Shown here in pieces: positions 32,719-42,489 of a DNA stretch of 64,000 nucleotides. Each line of letters begins with the position of its first letter. Positions within the stretch are counted from its first letter, which is position 1. Below the pieces are notes generated by a model, which ran no database searches, was not told the origin of the DNA, and saw only the letters and a list, made by a program, of their open reading frames with translations. The DNA comes from CAZJQD01 sp964548165 [NCBI: uncultured bacterium] (GTDB lineage: Bacteria; UBA8481): assembly GCA_964548165.1 (NCBI GenBank), contig CAZJQD010000004.1:38401-102400 (forward strand), written 5' to 3'. The position numbers were made by a program, and so were the translations under genes.

Positions 32719-35700
32719 CGCGTCGACCTCCGATCGACGGGGGACGGTCCGGAACGTCGCGAGCGAGCCGACGGCTCGGCCGCGGCGGCGACGTCCTGCT
32801 CGCGCCGGAGCGGTGCCGCGTCCACGCGGAAGCGGACCCAGACGGGTTGCTGGGGACGGACGACGATCATCCGGGACGCGGGGCTCTGGAGCTGGATGGC
32901 GCCGCCGTCGACGGAGCGAACGATGTAGAAGTAGGTCTCGTTGTTGCTGAGCCCGGAGTCCGTGTAGCTGGTGGTGGTCACGATATTGGGGGAGAGGCGG
33001 GTGAAGACCGAGTCCGTGGCCGTGGATCGCTCGATGTAGTACCCAATCACGTCCACGGAGGAATCGGCCGTCCACTGCAGGTACGCGGCCTGGTTGCCGG
33101 CAAACCCCAGGGGACTGGAGGGGCCTTCGGGGGCATCCTCCCAGTCCTGGCTCAACTCGATCGAGGCGACTTCCGCGGGCGTGTACTCGCGCTGTTGAGA
33201 GTTCGTGTTGAAGGCGGCCTCGACGCTGTTGCCGCTGTTATAGGAATAGCGGTAGGTGAGCGTCGTTCCCGCGAAGACGCCGAAGGTGCGTCGGCGCACG
33301 GTCCCGCTATAGACAGGCAGGGTAACGCGGGCCGGGGAAGGGCCGAGCGAGCGCACGTTGCCGGAGACCTCGATGTTGCCCGAGATATTGGCCAGGTCGC
33401 AGGAGAGGGTGAGCGCGACGATGTAGGCCGAGGACGCGACGGAGGGCGAGGAGATGTTCCCGGAGTAGTCGACGGCCGTGAGCTTGTAGTAGTAACGGAC
33501 GCCGGTGGTCAGGCCGGTATCGGTGTAGGTCGGCGAGAGCGTCGGCGCGATGATCGAGTTCGATGCGCGGTTGGCCAGGGTGAGGGGCACGGTCGAGTCG
33601 GTGCTCCGGTAGAGGTAGTAGCCGGCCAGGTCGCCCTCGGAATTGGGGGTCCAGGTGAGGTAGATGGTGGCGGTGTCCACCGGGGCCAGGGCGAGGCCCG
33701 TGGGCGCGTTGGGCGGAGAGACGTCCGCCGCGACGAGAGAGGCCGAGGAGGAGGCGGACCAGTCGCCGCCCTGGTTCCACCAGTCCACGGCGCGAACCTG
33801 GTAGTAGTAGGTGGTTGCCGCGGCAACGGACGAGTCCGTGTAGGTGTTCTGGGTGATGCCGGCATCGCCGATCTCGGTCCAGCTCGCCTGGTCGGTCGAA
33901 CGGCGGATGATGTAGCGCTGGATGTCGGCCTCGGAGTTCGGCGCCCAGCCGACCGAGATGAAGGTGTCGTTTCCGGTCGCGACGACGTTGCGGACCTGCC
34001 TGGGAGCGATGTCGCCGTCGACGTTCCAGCGGTTGGTGAAGACGCAGTTGCCCTGCCCGTCGTGGTCGACGATCTTGACGAGGCGCGGCCGGCCGTGTCG
34101 ATCGTAGCTGATGTTGTTGGAGTAGAAGATGTTGTCCCACTCCCAGCTCCCGTTCACGATGAACTTGTATTCCGGGAGCATCGTCGGGTCCATGGAGGTC
34201 TCAAACACCCAGAGGCTGGTGTCGATCTGGGTCATGTTGAGCCCGGACCAATTGCCGAGCTCGGGGCAGTTGCCGGCGATCTTGAGGGACGTGACGTTGG
34301 TCCAGCCGGTTCCCTCCGTCGTGAAGTAGAACTTCACGGTGAGCTTTCCGGGCACGCAGGCTACTTCCTGGGACCAACCCGAGAGGTTGCCGTTGCGGTC
34401 GACGGCGCGGACCTTGTAGTAGTAGGTGTCGCCGTTGGTGAGGAAGTCGTCGGTGTTGTTGTCGTACCACCAGGGCTGGAGCGTCTCCATGATCCAGTCC
34501 GGGTTCAGGTTGTTCGGCGTCGTCGAGCGATAGACCCGGTACGTCACGTGGCTCTGGGGGTCCTCCGACGGGTAGTCATAGACCTGGTCCCAGCGGAGCC
34601 AGGCGGCGCGGTCCCGCGGCGTGGCGATGAGACCGCTCGGGGTGGGGGGGCCGTTGAGGTCGGGGGTCGTGAACGTGACGGTCTGGTAGGTGTCCCCGCG
34701 CCATCCTCCCGCGAAGCCGAAGTCGATGGTCTTGGAATGCACGGTGTAGCCGGGCTTCCACCAGTAGAGCGTGCGGACCTGCGTGCCGGCCCCGGAGAAT
34801 TCCGGGGTCATGACGCGATAGAGAGACGCCCAGCCGTCGGCGCCGGTGATGTTCGTCCACGCGGTGTTGTTGTCGAGCGAGATGATGACCCCGCGTTCGC
34901 CCGCGTCGACATGGAGGGAGAATCGACCGTATCCGCCGCGGACGAGGATGTGTCCCTTGTCGGCGACCGTCCATCCGGTGATATTGCCGCTCCCGTCCGT
35001 GGTGCCCCAGGCCGCAGGGTCGACCCAGTCGCGATACCGAATCCCGGCAACGTCCCCGGTCGATATGGTGATGCCGCCGACCGCGCCGCCCGTGCGGTTG
35101 ATGACGCCGACGATCTTCTGCTGGTCGCCGGCGCCGTTGCCGCGACGATAGACGAAGATGCCGTCGTTCGGGTGGGTGGGGAAGAACCGGTTGGACTTGG
35201 ACCCGCGCATCTCGGGAAAGACGCAGCGCGCGGTGTAGTAGTCGGAGATCTGGTCCCGGAGCCAGGTGCCGTCGGGCCAGTTCCAGACCATGGGCCGGGT
35301 CGCGCCCTTGAGCTGCGTGCCGACGTCATACAGGGCGGGCGGGAACGGGTAGGTGGCGTTATCCCAACCTGTCAGGGGCACCTCGTCGCCATAGAAGAGA
35401 ATGGGAGGCTGGGAGTGCAGGGCCGAGAACATGAAAGCGGCGCGCAGCTTGTTCAGCACGGTTCCCGACTTGCCGCCGTCGTTGTCGCCGCCACCCGAGC
35501 CGATGGTGTGGTAAGCGCGACTGTGGTCGTGATTCTCGATGAACCCGGCCATGACACCGGAGCCGTACGAGGCCTCGTTGCCCTCGAACGCGCTCTGGAA
35601 GCCGGCCGCCGTGGTCCATCCATTGACCCAGGACTTGATGTTCTCGCGGATGGGGAAGTCGAGCTGACCGTCCATGCGGGCGCCATCGTTAACGTAACCC

Positions 35701-38700
35701 GCGATGTCCGATGCACCGCCCGGCTGCTCGCCGAAGACATAGAGCTGGGGATAGACCTCGTCCCACTTGATCCGCATGTAACGGTAGAACGGCAGCCCGT
35801 TGGAGGGGTCATCGTTGGGCTGGTAGAACTTGGTATTGTCGGCGCGCAGGCCCACGGCGCCCAGGGCCGCCCAGGCCAGCGAGTGATCGACGAAGAACTG
35901 ACGGGCGCTGGAACGTTCCTCGGCCACGCGCTCGCCGCCGAACCTCTTGCTGCCGTCGAACATCTCCGGGTGATTGCGCACGGTGCGGCCGTTGTAGATC
36001 TGGCCGGGCACCCAGTCGATGACCATCTTGATGTTGTGGTTGCGCGCCTTCTTGGCGAGGTCGACGAAGCCCTGGAGCCGGTACCAGCGCGAGCTGGGAT
36101 CGGAGAAGGACCACTGGACGGCGTAGAGGTCGCTCTGGTTGTAGCCCCAGGCGCCGCCGCCGAAATCGGCCACGGGGCTCGTGTAGATGGTGTTGAATCC
36201 GAGGAAGTTGAAGTAGGCCATGGAGTCCATGAGGCCCTGGAAGTCGCCGCCGGTCATATCCGGGTCGGGCGGCGCGTTGTCGCTGCGGCCGGAGACGAAG
36301 CGATCGATGAAGACGTTGTACATGATGAGGTCAAGCTCGGACTGGGTCACGCCGCCGGTGGCCGGCGAGGGGGTGTAGGAGGAGGTCTCCAGGGTGCCGG
36401 AGAAGCCGGTGACGCGTCCCCCGGTATCGAAGCTGGCGGAGAGATAGAAGTTGATGACCTGGTCCGAGACCTCGTCCCAGGCTCCCGGCGTCGCCGTGGT
36501 GATCACGTCGACGGCGTCGCAACTCGAACCGTTCTGGTTCCCGACGTTGCCGCCATTGTTGATGAAGGTGGCCACGGTGAAGGTGACCGTGTTGCCGAGA
36601 ATGTTGCCGGCGCCACCGAACATGGAGATGGGCACGCAGAGCTCGACGAACTTCGCCGTGGTGTTTTCGCGGTAGCCGGCCGGCTGTCCCTGGTAGGCGG
36701 TGGTCAGGAGGTAGCAGTCATCGTTGCCGGTTCTCCAGCGGACGATTCGTTCCCAGGAGTTGCGCGTCGTCGTGAAGGCGTCCCGCGAATAGGAGCCCGC
36801 TCCCTGGAAGGCGCGGCGATCCGAGGAACCGTCGAAGGAGACGGCGATCTGGCCGAGGCAGGCGGCGTCGGTGAAGGCCTGTGTCGGGACGAGGAAGTAG
36901 AGGTTGTAGCGATCCGCGGTGACGTGGAAGGCCGTCATGTCGCGGGAGGTGGCGTTCGCCTGCCCGTCCACGCGCTCGTCGTTGATACCATCCTTCCAGA
37001 CACCCTCGGCGAAGGTGCTGTTGAGATTGGCCGAGTTCGTGTCGTAACCGCCGTAGGGGGCCCAGTCGGAGGAGTCGCCGTCGAGTTGTCGGCGGCTGAC
37101 GTAGATGCCGTCGGAAGCCGGGGAGGCGCCCCAGAAGTCCCCGGTGTCCACGGCGAGGAGCCGGGCGTAGTAGGTGTTGCCGCGTTGGGCGCCGGTCCAG
37201 GTGTGAAGGCGCGTCGTCGGGGCGAGGGTGATGGAGTCGATGGGGGCGGCGAAGGTCCCCGCCGTATCGACCTGGAGGACGTAGGCGACGATCGGAGCGC
37301 TTTCCGTGTGGAAGGCGGCGACCCAGTTCCAGCGGATGGAGGTGCCTGCGACCTCGTCGCCCTGCATGCGCCGCAGGTTGTTGAGGTTCTGGATGTCCGT
37401 GGGCGCGTTGACGAGGATGGCGGTCGCGTTCCGGAGGAAGAAGGTCTGAGCGGGGGCGTTGCCCAGGTTGCCCGCGCGATCGATCGGGCGCGCGCGCCAC
37501 GTGTAGTACACGCTGTCCGGGAGTTGAGACGGAACGGCGTAGATGGGCGATGAAACGATCACGCGGTAGAGAATGTCGCCATCCAGCGCGACGCCGGAAT
37601 CGGCGAACTCGAAGAGCCAGGCGATGACGGTATCGCCGGCGTCCGTATCGGCGGAGATGCCCCACGTGAACGTCGGCGGATTGGTCAGGATCGTGTCTCC
37701 GGTGGTGGGGGTCTGCAAGGACGTGGCCGCCGGGGGGAGGTTTCCGCGGACCGCGGTGTCAGTGAGACGAATCAGGGGCTGAAAATCCAGGTCGGCGTCG
37801 TTGAATTCTTCGGCCAGCCCGATCAGCTGGCGGCGCGTGTCATTGAGGCCCGCCGCCGTAATGGAGACGGCATCGATGACGTCGGAGGGAGTGCCATAAC
37901 CGAGAAAACTCGTCGTATTGACGGTTGCCGCGGATCCCACCACGTTGCCGAAGATCGCGAATGAGAACCGCGCATCCACCGGGCCGAGCAGCTGGAGGTC
38001 GCTGCGGGATACGCGTGCCTCGAGAATGCCGGCGCCGGGTACCGCGCTGATCACGGCTCCGCCGGGAGGAGTGATCCAGCTATTGCCCGTTCCTGCCGCG
38101 GTATCGAGCTCGGCGGCGACATTTCCCGCGGAGGTCGAGTGAAAGATGACCTGCCGCTCGTAGCGGAAAGGGGTGACGGATATCCCGGAATCCAGGAGCG
38201 TCCCCGACTGGTCTCCAAGCTCATTGCCGCCCGGAGCGCCGCTGCCCGTGTCCACGGCAACGGCGATGTGGATGCCGTCAAGCGGATAGGCCCCGGTCCG
38301 GAAGAGGAAATAGATCCAGGACGTGTCGGCCTGGACGCGGACCTCGCGCAGGTCGTAGGCGTCCGAGTTTTCATAAGCCTCGCCGCTCCTGTCCCGCCAG
38401 ATCCACTCCGTGATGCCGCTGGTGGTGGTGACGTGCGCGGAGTTGATGACGGAGGGCAGAGGGCCGCCCCAGACGGCGAGGGTCGAGATGCGCACGAGTG
38501 GTCCGGTCACGGCGGATGTCGTATCGCCGCCGTCCGAAACCGTGACGGTGACGTGCCACGAATCGCCGATCGCGGTCAGGGTCGGGTCGACCGACGACGT
38601 GTAGGGCGCAGAGGAGTCTGTCGACACGAATTGCAGGGCGCCGTTTCGGTACCAGGCAAACGTGTAGCGGAGGACGTCCGCGCCATCCGAGTCGCCGGCG

Positions 38701-41700
38701 CCGGAGGCGGAAGCCACGAGGGTGTCGTTGTCCGTCGGGGTCCGCGGGGTGATGTCGATTCCGGAAAGGGAAGGAGCCGTGGGCGCGGAGTTGGCGATGG
38801 AGAAACGGTAGGGATTGGCCTGGGCCACGGCCAGGGACGTCGTCGGCACCGACCAGGTCTCCGCGCCGTAGACGTAGGACGTCATCGTCGCTGAGCTGAC
38901 GCGGAAGTAGTAGAGGACGATGGAATCCTTGGTGAAGGTCGGCAGGAACCCGGACCAGTAGGAACCCTCGCCGCTCTGGATCTCCTCCGCGAGAGCCGCC
39001 GACGACCAGCTGCCACCGGAATCGGTGGAGTAGTAGACCTGGGCGGACGTGATCACACCGGCCGGCTTGGCACGCAGGAGCATGTTCACCGAGGTACCGG
39101 CCGTGGGGGAATCCGGGTATCTCATGAGCCGGAGGCCGGTGACTGGAATGGTGTCCGGGACGTGGTAGGCGTCGATGACGCCCTGCTTGATGGCATACAG
39201 GATGACACCCGTGTCCCGGAATTGAAGAACCGCGTCGGAGGCTGACCAGTCGCTGGCGGCCGAGCTCTGGTAGGGAGTCACATCGTCGACACCCGGCTTC
39301 GTGGCGTTGTGGCGGCTGTAGTGGATGATGGCGATCGAATCGCCGATTCTCAGGGCCGGACCGATCTCGGAGAGCGGGATTCGAATCTCTCCCCAGCCCG
39401 CGCCGTTATTGGGGAGATAGCCGGCGAAATCCTGGTTGGCGACGAGCGTGATGCCGTTATCCCACGCCGCTCCCAGCGTGACGTAGCGGTTGCCGCCCGA
39501 GTAGATGTCGACGCCGAAGTTCGCGTAGACAGCGGCCCAGACGTTGGCGCCGTAACCGGTAACACTCGTCGTGCCGGTTGACTTCCACGGGTCGTATTTC
39601 GAACCGTAGCTGGAGGTGTCGGTGACGAGGAAACCGTACTGGGAGGACTGCAGGGTCTGCCCGGGCTCGTCGAGCCGGAAGGGATCTCCAAAGGCGTCCC
39701 AGCCGATGTAGAGCCATTGGGCGTCGTTGGTCACATACACGTCCCGGCAGAGGCCACCGCTCGGGACGGTGCGCGCCGGGATGGTATCGCCGGCTCCAGG
39801 CGCGGGAGAACGATAGCTGGCGGAACTCGCGGTCGGGCTCGAACCCCACGCCGCATCCTTCACCCCGTCGATGATGGGGCTGAAGGAACCGGGGGTCGGG
39901 CCCGCGCCACTGGTCCAGGTACGGCTCGAGCGATGGTAGTAGCGGTCGTTGGGGGTGATGCCGAGATCGTTGCGGTTGAAGCGGAGGTAAGCGGAGAGTT
40001 CCTGGGGAGCGACGCCGTGAGGGTTGGCCGGGGGGCAGGCGGAGAAGATGTAGTTCGTATTGTACTCGTTCTCCACGAACATGATGATGTTGAAGTTCGT
40101 CGTCGCTGTCCCGATGACCGACCACGGGATGGACCACTCGAGGATGTATCCTCCCGTGTTCTTGTATTCCGAACCTCCAACGATCGTGTCCTTGAATGTC
40201 CAGGCCGCCCCGTTCCATACCTGGTGGTCATAGTTCTGGGCGAAGTTGCGGTGACGGTAGGTGGCGACGATGTCGGCAGAGAAGGGAAGCTTGTGAATGC
40301 CGAGGCCGTTCCAATTGATGGCGTCGGTGGTACCGCCCGCGGTCGTGTCGATGTAGACGAAGACGACGTCGCTGTCCTCGAAGGCGCTTCCCCGGTCCCA
40401 GGCGCCGTAGAGGTAGGTGGAGTCCCAGGTGAGATACCAGCCGTTGGCGTTGTACGCGGGGAATTTCTCGGTCGCGTTCCAGTCATTGAGGCTACCGTCG
40501 ACGCCGATGATGGCGTTGATCTGGAATCGCCACGTGGACGAATACTCGCTGATGCCCCCGGAGTTGGCCTGCGCCTTGACGCGCCAGTAGTACCAGGTGT
40601 TGGCCGTGAGCGTCGTCGTGCAGTTGATGGAGGTGGCAGGCCCCCGCCAGCCGATCTCAAGCGGGAAGCTGTTCGAGTCGGAGAGATCGGGCTGGGTGCC
40701 GATCTCGAAGTAGTAGTTGACGATCGAGTCGCCGATATCGCCGGGGGTCGCGGCCGCCCAGGAGATCGTGGGTCGCCGGGAGGCGACGTTCGCCTGGTTG
40801 TCCGTGGGACTGACCGGCGAAGCCGGGGCCAGCGGAATGGAGGATGTCTCGAACGGGGTCACGCCGGAGTCCGTGCCGTTCGCGTAGAGCTTGCCGTTGG
40901 TTGTGCTGTCGAAGTTGCCCCAGACGGTGGCCGGGGAGGTGACCGCGTAGATCCAGAAGGCGGCGGCGGCAGTCGGGCTGGCCAGGCCGATGAGCGTCCG
41001 GGGGATGCCGATGACGATCGTGTCCTCGGTGCCGCCGGAGCCGACATCGTAGCCGAAGTAGGAGGTGCAGGAGGCGGTGACCGTGGTCGGCGCCTGCCAG
41101 GTGCCCGCCGTGTTCGCGGCGTGTCGGACGATCGCGCTTGATGCGGCCGTAAAGGCAACGTCGGGGCGGTTGGTGTTGCCCCAGTACCCGCGGCCCGCGA
41201 AGGTGTCGGTCTGGGCGGCACCGGAGGCGGAGCCGGGATTGGTGTCGACCAGAATGACGTAGCTGTCGGTGTTGCCGGTTCCCCCGGTAAAGGCGGCGTA
41301 GACGTGGGTGGTATCCCAGGTCAGGAAGGCCGTCGCGCCGCCCGTAACGCGCACTCTTTCCGCTCCCGAGAATTGCGTGCTGCCTCCGTAGCGAACGTAC
41401 GTGCCGGCCGGAGGATAGACCGTGTGGTGCGTGACGCTCGGGGGGAGGACCGTGTAGGTGTAGTTCGTTCCGCCATTGTTGTTGTAGGCGAGCGTCTGGA
41501 GGTCCCAGTTCGCCGAGGAGGAAACCGTAGAGGTAAAGACGTAGTAGGTGACCTTGGTTCCGGCACAGAATCCCGGGACGTCGGCATAGTAGGCCGTTGC
41601 CGCCGTGGAATCGCAGATGATCGTGCTGGAGGTCGCCCATCCGTCGGTCGTGTAGCGAACGATGACCTTCTCCTGCGTGCTCTTGGCGCTCGAGATCGTG

Positions 41701-42206
41701 ACCGTGACCCGGGCAGGGATGTAGGCATAGGGGGCCGAGGCCGCTCCCACGGAGGAGATGGAGATCGGCGAGTTGTCGGTCTCCATGACCGTCATCGTGG
41801 TGGTCTCGTAATTGTCGGTGTTGAAACGGAAGGTGTAGTACTTGCCGGAGGCGAAGTTCATCCGGTGATGGCCCTGGTCGTGTCCGCTTCCGCCGTTGAA
41901 GTACGTGTTGACGATCGTGTCGAAGGAAGCGTCCGTGGGGTTGGCCAAGGCACCCCAATGGTTCCACCAGGCGTCGGCCATGAACTTCCAGCGCTGGAGG
42001 CCAGCAGGGACCCGGGTGGTGACCTTCCAGCGGTTGAGGTCGGGCCCGGCGGCGGCGCCCAGCGTCAGGGCCGTATCGGTCGCGCTCCAGCCGTTGAACT
42101 CGCCGGTGATGATGAGCGGATTGTTGATGGCTCGGGCGCTGGATGCTGCGAAAGCGAGGAGGAGGCACGCGACCCCGAGGGCGCGAAAAACTCTCATTTC
42201 ACCCAT
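32715..42206 (-). CDS. giant secreted multidomain GH13 alpha-amylase
   Basis: 3,163 aa. Signal peptide (VACLLLAFAASSARA), then an E-set-like start (LIITGEFNGWSATD). Residues about 150-1,900 hold a series of CBM9/DOMON-like and FN3-like modules, several opening with a DG..xDW pattern (about residues 569, 782 and 1,707). The GH13 barrel starts near residue 1,965 (VFIDRFVSG) with catalytic Asp in GLRADNTK (about 2,120), Glu in FGEQPGG (about 2,157) and Asp in IENHDHS (about 2,224), so it should be active. A CBM20-like domain and FN3 repeats follow to the C-terminus, which ends in a charged low-complexity tail. It would hydrolyse alpha-glucans outside the cell. Confidence 0.85.
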   Translation of the reverse strand: MGEMRVFRALGVACLLLAFAASSARAINNPLIITGEFNGWSATDTALTLGAAAGPDLNRWKVTTRVPAGLQRWKFMADAWWNHWGALANPTDASFDTIVNTYFNGGSGHDQGHHRMNFASGKYYTFRFNTDNYETTTMTVMETDNSPISISSVGAASAPYAYIPARVTVTISSAKSTQEKVIVRYTTDGWATSSTIICDSTAATAYYADVPGFCAGTKVTYYVFTSTVSSSANWDLQTLAYNNNGGTNYTYTVLPPSVTHHTVYPPAGTYVRYGGSTQFSGAERVRVTGGATAFLTWDTTHVYAAFTGGTGNTDSYVILVDTNPGSASGAAQTDTFAGRGYWGNTNRPDVAFTAASSAIVRHAANTAGTWQAPTTVTASCTSYFGYDVGSGGTEDTIVIGIPRTLIGLASPTAAAAFWIYAVTSPATVWGNFDSTTNGKLYANGTDSGVTPFETSSIPLAPASPVSPTDNQANVASRRPTISWAAATPGDIGDSIVNYYFEIGTQPDLSDSNSFPLEIGWRGPATSINCTTTLTANTWYYWRVKAQANSGGISEYSSTWRFQINAIIGVDGSLNDWNATEKFPAYNANGWYLTWDSTYLYGAWDRGSAFEDSDVVFVYIDTTAGGTTDAINWNGLGIHKLPFSADIVATYRHRNFAQNYDHQVWNGAAWTFKDTIVGGSEYKNTGGYILEWSIPWSVIGTATTNFNIIMFVENEYNTNYIFSACPPANPHGVAPQELSAYLRFNRNDLGITPNDRYYHRSSRTWTSGAGPTPGSFSPIIDGVKDAAWGSSPTASSASYRSPAPGAGDTIPARTVPSGGLCRDVYVTNDAQWLYIGWDAFGDPFRLDEPGQTLQSSQYGFLVTDTSSYGSKYDPWKSTGTTSVTGYGANVWAAVYANFGVDIYSGGNRYVTLGAAWDNGITLVANQDFAGYLPNNGAGWGEIRIPLSEIGPALRIGDSIAIIHYSRHNATKPGVDDVTPYQSSAASDWSASDAVLQFRDTGVILYAIKQGVIDAYHVPDTIPVTGLRLMRYPDSPTAGTSVNMLLRAKPAGVITSAQVYYSTDSGGSWSSAALAEEIQSGEGSYWSGFLPTFTKDSIVLYYFRVSSATMTSYVYGAETWSVPTTSLAVAQANPYRFSIANSAPTAPSLSGIDITPRTPTDNDTLVASASGAGDSDGADVLRYTFAWYRNGALQFVSTDSSAPYTSSVDPTLTAIGDSWHVTVTVSDGGDTTSAVTGPLVRISTLAVWGGPLPSVINSAHVTTTSGITEWIWRDRSGEAYENSDAYDLREVRVQADTSWIYFLFRTGAYPLDGIHIAVAVDTGSGAPGGNELGDQSGTLLDSGISVTPFRYERQVIFHSTSAGNVAAELDTAAGTGNSWITPPGGAVISAVPGAGILEARVSRSDLQLLGPVDARFSFAIFGNVVGSAATVNTTSFLGYGTPSDVIDAVSITAAGLNDTRRQLIGLAEEFNDADLDFQPLIRLTDTAVRGNLPPAATSLQTPTTGDTILTNPPTFTWGISADTDAGDTVIAWLFEFADSGVALDGDILYRVIVSSPIYAVPSQLPDSVYYTWRARPIDRAGNLGNAPAQTFFLRNATAILVNAPTDIQNLNNLRRMQGDEVAGTSIRWNWVAAFHTESAPIVAYVLQVDTAGTFAAPIDSITLAPTTRLHTWTGAQRGNTYYARLLAVDTGDFWGASPASDGIYVSRRQLDGDSSDWAPYGGYDTNSANLNSTFAEGVWKDGINDERVDGQANATSRDMTAFHVTADRYNLYFLVPTQAFTDAACLGQIAVSFDGSSDRRAFQGAGSYSRDAFTTTRNSWERIVRWRTGNDDCYLLTTAYQGQPAGYRENTTAKFVELCVPISMFGGAGNILGNTVTFTVATFINNGGNVGNQNGSSCDAVDVITTATPGAWDEVSDQVINFYLSASFDTGGRVTGFSGTLETSSYTPSPATGGVTQSELDLIMYNVFIDRFVSGRSDNAPPDPDMTGGDFQGLMDSMAYFNFLGFNTIYTSPVADFGGGAWGYNQSDLYAVQWSFSDPSSRWYRLQGFVDLAKKARNHNIKMVIDWVPGQIYNGRTVRNHPEMFDGSKRFGGERVAEERSSARQFFVDHSLAWAALGAVGLRADNTKFYQPNDDPSNGLPFYRYMRIKWDEVYPQLYVFGEQPGGASDIAGYVNDGARMDGQLDFPIRENIKSWVNGWTTAAGFQSAFEGNEASYGSGVMAGFIENHDHSRAYHTIGSGGGDNDGGKSGTVLNKLRAAFMFSALHSQPPILFYGDEVPLTGWDNATYPFPPALYDVGTQLKGATRPMVWNWPDGTWLRDQISDYYTARCVFPEMRGSKSNRFFPTHPNDGIFVYRRGNGAGDQQKIVGVINRTGGAVGGITISTGDVAGIRYRDWVDPAAWGTTDGSGNITGWTVADKGHILVRGGYGRFSLHVDAGERGVIISLDNNTAWTNITGADGWASLYRVMTPEFSGAGTQVRTLYWWKPGYTVHSKTIDFGFAGGWRGDTYQTVTFTTPDLNGPPTPSGLIATPRDRAAWLRWDQVYDYPSEDPQSHVTYRVYRSTTPNNLNPDWIMETLQPWWYDNNTDDFLTNGDTYYYKVRAVDRNGNLSGWSQEVACVPGKLTVKFYFTTEGTGWTNVTSLKIAGNCPELGNWSGLNMTQIDTSLWVFETSMDPTMLPEYKFIVNGSWEWDNIFYSNNISYDRHGRPRLVKIVDHDGQGNCVFTNRWNVDGDIAPRQVRNVVATGNDTFISVGWAPNSEADIQRYIIRRSTDQASWTEIGDAGITQNTYTDSSVAAATTYYYQVRAVDWWNQGGDWSASSSASLVAADVSPPNAPTGLALAPVDTATIYLTWTPNSEGDLAGYYLYRSTDSTVPLTLANRASNSIIAPTLSPTYTDTGLTTGVRYYYKLTAVDYSGNISSPSVASSAYIVALTLSCDLANISGNIEVSGNVRSLGPSPARVTLPVYSGTVRRRTFGVFAGTTLTYRYSYNSGNSVEAAFNTNSQQREYTPAEVASIELSQDWEDAPEGPSSPLGFAGNQAAYLQWTADSSVDVIGYYIERSTATDSVFTRLSPNIVTTTSYTDSGLSNNETYFYIVRSVDGGAIQLQSPASRMIVVRPQQPVWVRFRVDAAPLRREQDVAAAAEPSARSRRSGPSPVDRRSTR

Positions 42207-42489
42207 CGTCCTGCGTGTTTATGCATGTCGGTTCGGATCGCCTCGCAAAGTCGAGAATCGGGTCGTGCCGCACTGAGTGGGCGTCGTGGGTAAATCGGTT
42301 TAGAGGGCACGCCGTGACGGGGCCATCTTAACACGATAACTCGAATCTTTTTACAGTTTTGTAGAGGAATTTAGGGAAAAAAAGATACGGATTCTCATAG
42401 CGTCTTGCCCGGCGTCTCTGCGGTTGATGTTTCCGGGTACCAGTCATAGGATTTGCGCCGATCCGACTCCTTCCCTCGAGGTAACCGCC
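42207..42489. other. divergent promoter region of the two secreted amylases
   Basis: A 283-bp gap with an AT-rich core (42340-42385). It contains one LacI-type palindrome (42291-42302). No gene is seen, and individual -35/-10 boxes are not convincing. Confidence 0.5.
42291..42302. promoter_or_regulatory. LacI-type operator candidate upstream of the giant amylase
   Basis: TAAATCGGTTTA, a near palindrome centred on CG (one pair off), 85 bases upstream of the amylase start and in the shared region with the divergent GH13 gene. Confidence 0.45.

Noticed and set aside
32535-37553. A 1,672-codon open frame on the plus strand opposite the giant amylase.
   Set aside because: It is rich in Gly/Val/Asp/Arg without any domain, is wholly antisense to a well-supported gene, and is a typical high-GC shadow frame.
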